Shown: positions 51,302-60,520 of the stretch, in pieces
Layout: the number at the start of each line of letters is the position of its first letter
Position numbering within the stretch: the first letter of the stretch is position 1
Assembly: GCA_040221975.1 (NCBI GenBank)
Contig: JAVJWR010000010.1
Location: 1-64,000, forward strand
Reading direction: 5' to 3'
Length of the DNA stretch: 64,000 nucleotides
Origin: Haliea sp040221975
GTDB taxonomy: Bacteria; Pseudomonadota; Gammaproteobacteria; Pseudomonadales; Halieaceae
Made by a program: the position numbers and the translations under genes
The notes under the pieces: model-generated
What the model was told of the DNA's origin: nothing
Database searches by the model: none
The model's input: only the letters and a program-made list of their open reading frames with translations

Positions 51302-52033
51302 ATGAAACTCTTGGCCAGATTAGTAAACTATATGCTTGGCATGATCGGCCTGAAGCTCATCCTCAAGAGCGATGATGCCTTTCGAATGACTGGAGCTCTG
51401 GGACGGCTCTCCGAGCATCTTCCAAATGTAAAGACTGTCATCGATATTGGAGCTTCCAATGGTATATGGAGCAAATCCGCGATGAGGGAGTTCCCGAAAG
51501 CGAATTTTCTAGCTGTGGAACCTCTAATTGAACATGAACACCTACTTCAGGTGCTCAGCTCCAAGTGCCAAAAATTTGAGTACGCACTCTGTGTGGCTGG
51601 CCCTGTGGGGGAGGAATTCGCCAGCATCAATGTTTCTGAAGATCTTGATGGTAGCACTGTCGATTGTCATAGCACTTCAGGTCGGCAAGTGCCGAGCAAG
51701 ACTATCGACCAGTTGGTTTCGGAGAGAAGTCTCGCAGGCCCCTTTATTCTCAAATTTGACACACATGGGTTTGAAGAAAAAATTCTCGAAGGAGCAGTAG
51801 AGACTCTGCGCCTAACGGATGCGATTATAATGGAATGCTATAACTTCAACATCACAAGCAGCAGCCTAAGATTTCCACAGATGTGCGTAGCCTTAGAGGA
51901 CCTAGGGTTTAGACCGATGGATCTTGCGGACCCAATGCTGCGCCCTTTCGATGGGGTTCTCTGGCAGTTTGATTTACTTTTTATGAGATCTGAAAGCCCT
52001 ATTTTCAAGAACAACCACTATCGAACGAACTAG
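51302..52033 (+). CDS. FkbM-family methyltransferase
   Basis: The 243-aa SAM-dependent methyltransferase has VKTVIDIGASNGIWSKSA (motif I), FLAVEPLIEHEHLL (motif II) and the FkbM region FILKFDTHGFEEKILEGA. Such enzymes O-methylate sugars of surface glycans. It is alone on the plus strand within the cassette. Confidence 0.87.
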   Translation: MKLLARLVNYMLGMIGLKLILKSDDAFRMTGALGRLSEHLPNVKTVIDIGASNGIWSKSAMREFPKANFLAVEPLIEHEHLLQVLSSKCQKFEYALCVAGPVGEEFASINVSEDLDGSTVDCHSTSGRQVPSKTIDQLVSERSLAGPFILKFDTHGFEEKILEGAVETLRLTDAIIMECYNFNITSSSLRFPQMCVALEDLGFRPMDLADPMLRPFDGVLWQFDLLFMRSESPIFKNNHYRTN

Positions 52034-52158
52034 AAGGTTCCAGTATAATCATGGAATTTTATCTTCAAATTTTCGGATCATTACTGCCTATGATGCGACA
52101 TGCGACTCCCTGAGCTCGTGAAAAGGTCGTACTCAGGGTCTTGTTATAGCACTCAATA

Positions 52159-53121
52159 TTAGCTTCCAAAGCGCTTCTTCGCAGCCATGCACATTGACTC
52201 AATAACGCCATCGACATCGCGAGTGGGCGCCCAATTCAATGCTCTCATCGCTTTTGAAGGGTCACCTCGACTTGTTGCAATGTCAGACGGCCTGAACAGA
52301 GCTTCACTAATGTCGACATGATCCCTCCAATCCATTGCAAAAAACGCAAACACCTTTTCGACAAATTTCTCTAAAGTTATAGATTTTCCAGTTGCCACTA
52401 CAAAGTCCTCTGGTTGTTCTTGCTGTAGCATACGCCACATCGCATCCACATAATCCGGAGCCCATCCCCAGTCTCTCTCAATGGATAACCTCCCAAGCTC
52501 TAACCTCTCATCACCCCCTGCATGAATCCTCGCGGCAGCGGATACAATTTTCTGTGTCACAAACCGCTTAGGGCGCAAGGGGGATTCGTGGTTAAATAAG
52601 ATACCGGAGCAGGTAAAGAGACCATAGGCTTCACGATAATTCTGGACCATAAAATGGGCGCTTGCCTTGGCAACACCATATGGACTTCGAGGACTAAATG
52701 GCGTTTTTTCGTTGGCAGCTATTCCTCCGATGTCACCAAAACAATCGCTTGAACTAGCATTGTAATAACGAATAGAGGGGTCTACGAATCGCACTACTTC
52801 TAAAAGATTAAGCGCTCCCATACCAATACTTTCCATAGCTTCAACGGGTTGCTCATAAGACAACCCTACGGAAGTTTGACCCGCGAGATTATAGATTTCA
52901 TTTGGCATCACCTTTTCGACAGAATAAAGAACACTTCGAAAATCAGTCACATCCATTGACAGCAGATTTACTTCTTGCGCTATCCCCAACTCCTCAAGGT
53001 TTTGGAACTTGGATCCCAGGGCATCTCGGGATGTTCCAAACACATCATACTCTTTGCTCAAGAGGCACCGAGCAAGATAAGCCCCGTCTTGGCCTCCAAC
53101 ACCACAAATTAGAGCCCTCAT
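52159..53121 (-). CDS. GDP-mannose 4,6-dehydratase-like SDR (short form)
   Basis: The 320-aa extended SDR has ALICGVGGQDGAYLARCLL, SSSDCFGDIGG, SPYGVAKASAHFMVQNYREA and the Gmd-like loop FNHESPLRPKRFVTQKI. It is about 50 residues shorter than true Gmd (second copy at 59399). The catalytic TSE triad position reads SSD here, so the reaction may differ (another GDP-hexose dehydratase or reductase). It overlaps the adjacent GT4 gene by 4 bp. Confidence 0.82.
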   Translation of the reverse strand: MRALICGVGGQDGAYLARCLLSKEYDVFGTSRDALGSKFQNLEELGIAQEVNLLSMDVTDFRSVLYSVEKVMPNEIYNLAGQTSVGLSYEQPVEAMESIGMGALNLLEVVRFVDPSIRYYNASSSDCFGDIGGIAANEKTPFSPRSPYGVAKASAHFMVQNYREAYGLFTCSGILFNHESPLRPKRFVTQKIVSAAARIHAGGDERLELGRLSIERDWGWAPDYVDAMWRMLQQEQPEDFVVATGKSITLEKFVEKVFAFFAMDWRDHVDISEALFRPSDIATSRGDPSKAMRALNWAPTRDVDGVIESMCMAAKKRFGS

Positions 53122-54224
53122 TGCAAGACCTGCTCATAGACTCCAAGTGTTCCCTCTGCGCATTTTCTCCAAGAAAATCTCTGGATGCGATCAAACCCCC
53201 TTTTTATCATTGCTTCTTTAAAGTCAGAGTCAAGAAGCACGGCTTCAAGTGAACTCATGATTGACTCTGTAGAATTCGGGTCAAACAAAACAGCAGCGTC
53301 TCCTACCACCTCCGGAATCGAGCTGGTGTTACTGCATGCAACAGGGCAGCCGTAGCTCATGGCTTCAAGCGGAGGAATGCCAAAACCCTCATACAGAGAA
53401 GGGAAGACAAACAAAGCAGCATCCTTATAATAACTCTCGAGTAAAGCATCATCTCCACTCACCTGCGTTATCTTGCTTCCCGATATCCTAAGTTCTTGAA
53501 ATATAGATTTTTCACACATGGTAAAGCCCCCTCCACCAAAAGCTACTACGTCAAAATTCAGCTTTAGCATGGGTGACTGCCCATAGGCCTCGATAAAGCG
53601 GCAAAAATTCTTATAACCACCTCTAGATCCAACGTAAAGCAAATATGGCTTCCTACCACCAATAGAAGATTTTAGATTTCCTCCCGACAATGAAAAGCCT
53701 AAGTGCACAACAGAGGTTTTCTGTGGATCGACATCATGAATTCGAAGTAAGTCGCTACGCGTATTATTAGAAATGCAAACAACATGGTCGGCGCGGGATA
53801 TAGCATGCTTTTTTGCCTCACTAGTCTTGTCATGATAATCAAATTGCTCGGGAAAAAGTTCGTGAATCATGTCATATACGGTGACAACTCGCTTGGCATT
53901 GAGGGGCCGCGATTGGTTTACCGAATAATATGTTTCATGAATTATATGAGGAGAGAAATTTTTCAGCATCTTGGGAGATAAAGCGGTATTTACGCCGCGA
54001 ACCAACTTACGAGTGTACGGAATCTGCGGCATGTACATGCCGAGTACTGGTAATTCTTGAATTCCAGTCTTTAAGTACTCACATACATAAAGTGGTGATA
54101 TGACTCTTACCGTACAGTTTGAATTTTCTACCAGAGGGATATTCTTTGCCAGCTCAAAAAAATAACGAGATATACCTCCGAATCTCTGCGTTGCGAAAAC
54201 TTGATAGTCAAAGGCAACTTTCAT
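53118..54224 (-). CDS. Glycosyltransferase family 4, mannosyltransferase-like
   Basis: The 368-aa GT-B protein has KVAFDYQVFATQRFGGISRY, the acceptor-side IIHETYYSVNQS, and the donor-binding region LYVGSRGGYKNF, FVFPSLYEGFGIPPLEAMSYG (E-x7-E) and GCPVACSNTSSIPEV. This subgroup often transfers mannose or related GDP-sugars, which fits the adjacent Gmd-like gene. Confidence 0.9.
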   Translation of the reverse strand: MKVAFDYQVFATQRFGGISRYFFELAKNIPLVENSNCTVRVISPLYVCEYLKTGIQELPVLGMYMPQIPYTRKLVRGVNTALSPKMLKNFSPHIIHETYYSVNQSRPLNAKRVVTVYDMIHELFPEQFDYHDKTSEAKKHAISRADHVVCISNNTRSDLLRIHDVDPQKTSVVHLGFSLSGGNLKSSIGGRKPYLLYVGSRGGYKNFCRFIEAYGQSPMLKLNFDVVAFGGGGFTMCEKSIFQELRISGSKITQVSGDDALLESYYKDAALFVFPSLYEGFGIPPLEAMSYGCPVACSNTSSIPEVVGDAAVLFDPNSTESIMSSLEAVLLDSDFKEAMIKRGFDRIQRFSWRKCAEGTLGVYEQVLQ

Positions 54225-54247
54225 GAGCACATTGTCCTCTGGAGAGG

Positions 54248-55048
54248 TTAGTCAGACTCATTATCTTGAGCTGCACAGGACAAAAACAGGTGATCGTCCC
54301 ACGTCTTTGAACATAATCCTAGAGCAAGAAGTGCGGGGCTGACTCTTGCGATCTTACGAATCAACAGCCACCTAGAAATGGAAGCTTTCTGGTCTAGCAA
54401 TAAATGTGTTGAAGTACCGTCGGTTAAGAGGAATTTACCATACTTTCCGGCTATGTGTTGAAGAGTCTGATGTCGAAAGAAGCCAATGTGCTGCCCATGA
54501 TCCAGGCCGTAATACCACCAATCCGAAGGCAGGGGCGTTGGCGTAGGTATCAAATCGGTAGTGAAAAGAAGGTTGGGGGCAATCGCTAGCAAACTTTCCA
54601 CTTCCGCCAATGGGTCCACAAAGTGTTCGAATGCCTCGAATGCCATCACAAGTTCCGCATTACCGTCGCGATACTCAAAGCCTCGAGCTACCAAGTTGTC
54701 GGTGTAAGGGTCAGTCCAATATGCGTCGACGCCAATGTCTCGTAGCATTCTTACAAGAAATCCGAAGCCACCCGCGTAATCCACTACTTTTCCATGCTTC
54801 TGGCCCAACAACACGAGCGTTGCAAGAACGAGAGAGATGTTAGCTTGGTTCCGTGCGATGATCCCCGTATCACTGATATTTACCGGAGATGCGTAAGCCT
54901 CATCTAGCCAAGTTGGCTGCTCCGTCTGCACGTATCCACACAAGCGACATTCGAAGTAGCCGACACTTCTATTCTTGATTTGACCATGAAATATTGGGCC
55001 ATCAAATTCACTCAAACAAACCCGACATTTCTCCTCTACCGGTAACAT
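54248..55048 (-). CDS. SAM-dependent methyltransferase with N-terminal zinc ribbon
   Basis: The 266-aa protein has a CxxC...CxxC zinc-binding head (CRVCLSEFDG, ECRLCGYVQ) and a class I methyltransferase core, VVDYAGGFGFLVRMLRDIG, with a later FEAFEHFVDPLAEV. Zinc-headed methyltransferases of this kind modify deoxysugars (for example C-methylation). ATG at 55048 overlaps the upstream stop (TGATG). Confidence 0.82.
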   Translation of the reverse strand: MLPVEEKCRVCLSEFDGPIFHGQIKNRSVGYFECRLCGYVQTEQPTWLDEAYASPVNISDTGIIARNQANISLVLATLVLLGQKHGKVVDYAGGFGFLVRMLRDIGVDAYWTDPYTDNLVARGFEYRDGNAELVMAFEAFEHFVDPLAEVESLLAIAPNLLFTTDLIPTPTPLPSDWWYYGLDHGQHIGFFRHQTLQHIAGKYGKFLLTDGTSTHLLLDQKASISRWLLIRKIARVSPALLALGLCSKTWDDHLFLSCAAQDNESD

Positions 55049-56061
55049 CAGATAACAGACCGCTTCAATTTCCGGATAAGCCAACCCGAGGCGCGCATCG
55101 GTGCGTGTAATAGCGAACGCGGGAACCGGTAAGATTTACCACCGAAATGGTTGTCGAAGACAAACTTATCCGCCTCCGCGCACAGCATAATCGCTTTCGG
55201 ATGCCGAAGGTCGCCGACAGTACCCGTTGCCATGCCAGCGAACGCGCTGCCTGTCAACTTGGTGTGAGTTGAATCGGAACCGAAACCGATATTGCTTACC
55301 AAATTGGAGTTCGGCGTTGCAGTTAACCCGCCGTGATACCAAACGCTCGCAGTCCAAGCATAATCCCAAGTATCAATCTCCTTCCGATACATTCGGTCAA
55401 AGATTTTTTCCCAGTAATTTCGCATCACCGAATCCACCCAGAACTCTGCCCACGCAGAATTTCGTTTCCAAGTCGGCCAGAACTTCATATCCATATCAGC
55501 TTTTTGCCAAGCACGACGCCATGTCGCCCATCCCCAGCAATGGTTAAATCTCGAAAAGTAGTAGGAAGCATCACCATGCTGAAAACCATTCTGAAAGTTA
55601 TCTCCCGTGATCACCCATACACGTTCATCCGCCTCATAACGCTCTAAGAGTGCTTCACAAAATGAGAAGAAATCGGCGCTCGGCAGACAGTCATCCTCAA
55701 GAATAATGCCGCGCTCCTCATGTTCAAAAAACCAGGTGATAGCGTCGCTAACTGCATATTTGCACCCAACATTGCTTTCCCGAAATAAGGTACAGATTTC
55801 GCAGGGCCAATTCACGGCAGTGGCTATCTCACGCACAATCGCTACTCGCTCCCTCTCACCCCGAACATTTCCGCGTGGGCCATCGCCAGCAATGTATAGA
55901 CGCGTCGGCCGCGCCTTGCGGATAGCTTCAAATACATCAGAGGTCGTATGCGGACGATTAAAGACAAGGAACAGAACCGCAGTTTCGAGCTGAGAGGATA
56001 GCTCGTCTGAGCTTCTGCCTAGGCCTGTTGCAGGCTCGACCGACACCGACCCCTTCAGCAT
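55048..56061 (-). CDS. Nucleotide-diphospho-sugar transferase-like protein (GT-A)
   Basis: The 337-aa protein has TAVLFLVFNRPHTTSDVFEA, LYIAGDGPRGN, RGIILEDDCLPSADFFSF (DxD) and FNHCWGWATWRRAW. This matches glycosyltransferases often labelled 'hemolytic protein HlpA-like' in exopolysaccharide clusters. The start at 56061 is the only ATG near the N-terminus; it overlaps the tail of the broken uxs gene by 7 bp. Confidence 0.83.
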   Translation of the reverse strand: MLKGSVSVEPATGLGRSSDELSSQLETAVLFLVFNRPHTTSDVFEAIRKARPTRLYIAGDGPRGNVRGERERVAIVREIATAVNWPCEICTLFRESNVGCKYAVSDAITWFFEHEERGIILEDDCLPSADFFSFCEALLERYEADERVWVITGDNFQNGFQHGDASYYFSRFNHCWGWATWRRAWQKADMDMKFWPTWKRNSAWAEFWVDSVMRNYWEKIFDRMYRKEIDTWDYAWTASVWYHGGLTATPNSNLVSNIGFGSDSTHTKLTGSAFAGMATGTVGDLRHPKAIMLCAEADKFVFDNHFGGKSYRFPRSLLHAPMRASGWLIRKLKRSVI

Positions 56062-57025
56062 GTTTTGACACGCTCCGTACGTAGGCAATCCGAATAGGCT
56101 ATCGTTGAATTTAGCCCACGTTTGAGCGCCACGCTAGGCTCCCATTCCATTGCCACGCACGCCAGTGCGATGTCGGATCTACGTTGCCTAGGGTCATCCT
56201 CCTGTAGCGGCATATTGATCATCTCAGAACTCGAGCCCAGCAGATGCCAAACCGCTTGGTCCAGATCAGTCATTGTGCATTTTCCGGGTTACCGAGGTTA
56301 ATTGGACCCGTAATATCAGACGGCATGCGCATCAGTCCCACTACCCCGTCAATCAGGTCGGCCACGTAACAGAACGAGCGCGTCTGTGTGCCGTCACCCA
56401 AGATAGCGTTTGGCTCGTTTCTCAGCACCCGCACCATGAATTTGGATACCACGCCGCCATCGTTTGGATGCATGGGCGGACCATGGATGTTGAACATGCA
56501 CGCAACCTTGATATCCATGCGATGCTGACGTCTATAGCCAAAAAACAGTGTCTCAGCGCAGCGCTTGCCCTCATCGTAGCAGGAAGGACGGCCAGTTGGT
56601 TTCACATGCCCAACATAGGATTCCGTCTGAGGATGGAGTTCAGGATCGCCATAAACTTCACTGATTGAAGCCTGGACGATTTTTGCTTTGGTACGCTTTG
56701 CCAGCCCCAGCATGTTGATCCCACCACGTCCGCTGGCCTTGGTAGTCTTCACCGGGTCGTATTGGTAATTAACCGGCGAGGCGGGGCAGGCCAGATTATA
56801 GATCTCGTCGACTTCGACATACAGCGGGGAGGTGACATCATGGCGTATAAGCTCAAAGTTCGGACTACCGAGGAGATGAGCGACGCTTTCCTTGGTGTCG
56901 GTCAAAAATTTGTCAAAACAAACAATGTCGTGACCTTCATCAAACAGGCGCTCGCACAAATGCGAGCCTAGGAAGCCTGCACGGCCCGCGATGAGAATGC
57001 GTAAGTGTGAATGGTGGTTTCTCAC
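56055..57025 (-). pseudogene. Broken UDP-glucuronate decarboxylase (UXS-type)
   Basis: A 251-codon frame (RILIAGRAGFLGSHLCERL ... PINLGNPENAQ) ends early at 56270. The next frame continues TMTDLDQAVWHLLGSSSEM and WEPSVALKRGLNSTIAY, the expected UXS C-terminus. One missing base near 56279-56281 explains the break. The catalytic TSEVYG region reads ISEVYG, and IFNTYGPRM reads MFNIHGPPM, so conserved sites are decaying. YxxxK (YDEGK) is kept. It probably once made UDP-xylose. Confidence 0.87.
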
Positions 57026-57817
57026 TTACTTTTCTTCAAGAATTGCTATGATGTTCTGATAGGCGAAAATCTCACACTCCAAAGGATGGTAGCTTTTTAT
57101 CTCAAGCAGATCGTTTGGTAGCATTCGGTACAACTTGTAATTCGCAAGCATCTTCCAGAAATCCCTGAAGAAAACCCTCGAAGAGACGTTCATTTCATTA
57201 AATTCAAAATGAATGGCTTTTATTTTTCCTGTGGTTAACGTGTTTTCTCCACCCCTAAGCACCTCCAATTCATTTCCTTCTGTATCTATTTTTAGTAGGG
57301 AAACTTCATTAATATCGTTTTCAAAAACAATCTCATCAAGAGTCACCAACTCAACATCGTGGTCCACTGCTGTACCGGCTCCATGAATCTCTGTAATCAC
57401 ATCTCTAAATAATGATGCATGAGCTGAACCGTCCCGATCTTTGTAGTCGTAGAGCTTTAACGTCCCGCGCTGGCCAGACAATCCTTTGTTGATCTTTACT
57501 ACATTCTCTCCATGCAAATTCTCAGACAGTAGCTTAAAAGTGACTGGATGGGGCTCTATAGCATATATACGTAGAGCCGGATTGAATTCCAACGCTTCCT
57601 TGCTGTACTGGCCTCCATTTGCCCCCACGTCAATCAAAACTCCATTTTTACCTAGGAGATAGTTTCTCAAGAATGAGCGCTCACCACTAACTTTAGAGGT
57701 TTTATAATTCATGACACCCAAGCCATTTAGAGATAGCCTGAATAGTAGCCGGTTGAATCTCGAGAATACCCTCCGACCAAAAAGGATAGCGTAGGCGTGA
57801 CAAATCATTTCCAGCAT
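57026..57817 (-). CDS. FkbM-family methyltransferase
   Basis: The 263-aa protein has GVLIDVGANGGQYSKEALEF (motif I), YAIEPHPVTFKLLSENL and LLKIDTEGNELEVLRGGEN, all diagnostic of FkbM methyltransferases. It likely methylates a sugar in the surface glycan. It shares little with the FkbM protein at 51302. AT-rich, packed 6 bp after the flippase gene. Confidence 0.9.
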   Translation of the reverse strand: MLEMICHAYAILFGRRVFSRFNRLLFRLSLNGLGVMNYKTSKVSGERSFLRNYLLGKNGVLIDVGANGGQYSKEALEFNPALRIYAIEPHPVTFKLLSENLHGENVVKINKGLSGQRGTLKLYDYKDRDGSAHASLFRDVITEIHGAGTAVDHDVELVTLDEIVFENDINEVSLLKIDTEGNELEVLRGGENTLTTGKIKAIHFEFNEMNVSSRVFFRDFWKMLANYKLYRMLPNDLLEIKSYHPLECEIFAYQNIIAILEEK

Positions 57818-57823
57818 ACTTCT

Positions 57824-59164
57824 CTAACCTCTGAATGACAGCAAGGTTGAAATTCGCAAGGGGTTCATGGAGGCAAGCTTCATAAAAAACATTGGACGGG
57901 TAACCGCCTGCATTGGATCAAACAGCCAGGCGGCAATTGCTTGCGATACAACTGTAGCAATTGCCGCTCCAACGACCCCGTAATGCGGGATCAATAGAAA
58001 GTTTAGGCCAACATTCGCAATAGCCCCTAAGGAAGTTCTTTGCAAACTCAGTATCTGCCGATTTTCTGCCAAGAACCACTTCCCACTTGCAACGCCGAGA
58101 AAAACGAAAACTGCAGCCCAAATGTGTATCGCCAAAGTAGTTCCCGCGGCCACATAGGCTTCCCCAAATAGTAGACCAACGAGTGGCGTTGCCAAAAAGG
58201 TCATAGGCAAAGCAACGGCTACACTAACAAGAACCATGAGATCATACAGCTTTTGCAAACGCGCGTAATACTCGGCTTCGCTGCGCTTCTTCGCTTCAAG
58301 AATGGCTGGAAAAACCGACGTAACAACCGCCATCGGGATAAAATACCATACCTCACTGAGACGCACCGCCGCGCTATAGATACCCACCGCTTCATCGCCA
58401 ACCATCTGCCCGAGCATGATTTGATCAATTTTCATGTAGATCATGATCGCTAGCGCTGACAGAATCAGGGGCCAACTGTCGTTCAACAAGCTTTTTGCAC
58501 GCACCGCACTCGTTCTAAGACTCGTAAGCGCGGGACCGCGCAATCCCAGGACAACCAGCAGAACCAGTGAAACCACCACTGCCTCGGCGAGCATGACCCA
58601 CACGAATGCGACGAGAGCCGACTGCTTCAGGATTAACACCACCTTGATCGCGGCAAACGTGAGAGAAACACAGTTATGCACCCAGACGACATACTTGGAC
58701 TTCACCTGCGACTCAAACCAGTACACCGCGATCTCGCTGGCCTTGAACAGCATCATCGACCCCAGGATAGCGACGATGCTGCGCGCCAGACTGTCATCCG
58801 GGCGCAGGTAAGCAATGACGCCAAAGATCAGCAGGAAGGACACGAAGCCACCCATGAGTTGCAGCAACGCTGCAGTACCGAGAGTGAGTCTGGCGCTCTC
58901 CGGGTCCCGAACGATGTCACGGACCACAATGTCCTGCAGGCCTAAGGTGGCAATCGCGCCAAAGAGACCGGTGAAGGCCAGCGCGAAGCTCAGCAGGCCG
59001 AATTGCTCCGGGCCAAGATAGCGTGCGATCCACACGCCGATAAACAGGCCGACGCCCATGCGCAGGATCTTGTCGAAGAACAGCCAGCCGATATTATCGA
59101 CTATCTTGATCAGGTTCGGCCGATGCGCGATACGGCGTTGAATCACACGGGGGATAAGGTTCAT
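57824..59164 (-). CDS. wzx: Wzx-type oligosaccharide flippase; composition changes mid-gene
   Basis: The 446-aa protein has 12 to 14 membrane segments in the polysaccharide-transporter (PST/MATE) pattern: LIKIVDNIGWLFFDKILRMG, GVWIARYLGPEQFGLLSFA and IMIYMKIDQIMLGQMVGDEA. It would flip undecaprenyl-PP-linked repeat units across the inner membrane. The first half (59164 to about 58450) is GC-rich; the second half is AT-rich. Confidence 0.9.
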   Translation of the reverse strand: MNLIPRVIQRRIAHRPNLIKIVDNIGWLFFDKILRMGVGLFIGVWIARYLGPEQFGLLSFALAFTGLFGAIATLGLQDIVVRDIVRDPESARLTLGTAALLQLMGGFVSFLLIFGVIAYLRPDDSLARSIVAILGSMMLFKASEIAVYWFESQVKSKYVVWVHNCVSLTFAAIKVVLILKQSALVAFVWVMLAEAVVVSLVLLVVLGLRGPALTSLRTSAVRAKSLLNDSWPLILSALAIMIYMKIDQIMLGQMVGDEAVGIYSAAVRLSEVWYFIPMAVVTSVFPAILEAKKRSEAEYYARLQKLYDLMVLVSVAVALPMTFLATPLVGLLFGEAYVAAGTTLAIHIWAAVFVFLGVASGKWFLAENRQILSLQRTSLGAIANVGLNFLLIPHYGVVGAAIATVVSQAIAAWLFDPMQAVTRPMFFMKLASMNPLRISTLLSFRG

Positions 59165-59398
59165 TGATAGTTAGACAGCGCCGGATTCATCTGCTTTGCC
59201 ACTCTGCAAGTTGCTGTCCTCCCGTTTGACCGAATCAGGATTCGCGCATTTAGTGCCGCCCAGCTTGCTCGGAGTCTATCACACACTATTTTCGGGACCC
59301 CACGCTTGGTGGCGGCATTCTTGCTTTTTCCACTATTTCGCCATCTGCCGGAGCCCGTGTAGGATGGAGACTGAGTCAGGCCCAATATAGAGCTACCT

Positions 59399-60520
59399 AT
59401 GCACCGCAAAGCACTCATCACCGGCGTCACCGGCCAGGACGGCTCCTACCTGGCCGAATACCTGCTGGACAAGGGCTACGAGGTCCATGGCATCAAGCGC
59501 CGGGCCTCGCTGTTCAATACCCAGCGGGTGGATCATATCTACCAGGATCCTCACGTCGACAACCAGCGCTTCATCCTCCATTACGGTGACCTGACGGATT
59601 CCTCGAGTCTTACCCGCATCATCCAGCAGGTGCAGCCGGATGAAATCTACAACCTGGGCGCTCAGAGCCATGTGGCGGTCAGCTTTGAGTCGGCTGAGTA
59701 CACCGCGGATGTGGACGCCATGGGCACCTTGCGCATCCTTGAGGCCGTTCGGCTGCTGGGGCTGGAGCGCAAGACGCGCTTCTACCAGGCGTCGACGTCC
59801 GAGCTTTACGGCCTGGTCCGGGAGACCCCCCAGCGCGAGACTACGCCCTTTTATCCCCGCTCGCCCTATGCCGTCGCCAAGCTCTACGCCTACTGGATCA
59901 CGGTGAACTACCGCGAAGCCTACGGCATGTACGCCTGCAACGGAATCCTGTTCAACCACGAGTCCCCCCGCCGCGGGGAGACTTTCGTCACCCGCAAGAT
60001 CACCCGCGGTCTCGCCAATATCGCCCAGGGGCTGGAGAGCTGCCTGTACATGGGCAATATGGACTCGCTCCGCGACTGGGGCCACGCGCGGGACTACGTG
60101 CGCATGCAGTGGCTAATGCTCCAGCAGGACCACGCCGAGGACTTCGTGATTGCCACCGGCAAACAGTATTCCGTGCGCGACTTCGTCCGCTGGAGTGCCG
60201 CCGAGCTGGGTCTGCAGCTGCGCTTTGAGGGCCGGGGGCTGGATGAAGTGGGGATTGTGGAGGGAATCGAGGGCGACAAAGCTCCGGCCCTGTCGATTGG
60301 CGATGCCATTGTGCGCGTGGATGAGCGCTACTTCCGCCCGGCGGAGGTTGCCAGTCTCAAGGGTGACGCCACCCGGGCGCGGGAAGTGCTGGGCTGGGAA
60401 CCCGAGATCACCGCGCAGCAGATGTGTGCGGAAATGGTGGCAGAAGACCTCAAGGAAGCGCAGCGGCATGCCTTCCTGCGGCAGCATGGACACGACTCCC
60501 CGGTCACGGTAGAGAACTGA
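59399..60520 (+). CDS. gmd: GDP-mannose 4,6-dehydratase
   Basis: The 373-aa SDR has ALITGVTGQDGSYLAEYLLD, the catalytic STSELYG, SPYAVAKLYAYWITVNYREA (YxxxK) and FNHESPRRGETFVTRKI, ending VLGWEPEITAQQMC. It converts GDP-mannose to GDP-4-keto-6-deoxymannose, the substrate of the next enzyme. The ATG lies about 235 bp from the divergent wzx gene. GC-rich. Confidence 0.97.
   Translation: MHRKALITGVTGQDGSYLAEYLLDKGYEVHGIKRRASLFNTQRVDHIYQDPHVDNQRFILHYGDLTDSSSLTRIIQQVQPDEIYNLGAQSHVAVSFESAEYTADVDAMGTLRILEAVRLLGLERKTRFYQASTSELYGLVRETPQRETTPFYPRSPYAVAKLYAYWITVNYREAYGMYACNGILFNHESPRRGETFVTRKITRGLANIAQGLESCLYMGNMDSLRDWGHARDYVRMQWLMLQQDHAEDFVIATGKQYSVRDFVRWSAAELGLQLRFEGRGLDEVGIVEGIEGDKAPALSIGDAIVRVDERYFRPAEVASLKGDATRAREVLGWEPEITAQQMCAEMVAEDLKEAQRHAFLRQHGHDSPVTVEN

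Noticed and set aside
52108..52138. CCCTGAG/CTCAGGG hairpin as terminator between convergent genes
   Set aside because: The 7-bp stem with a 17-nt loop and no T-tract is too weak to support.
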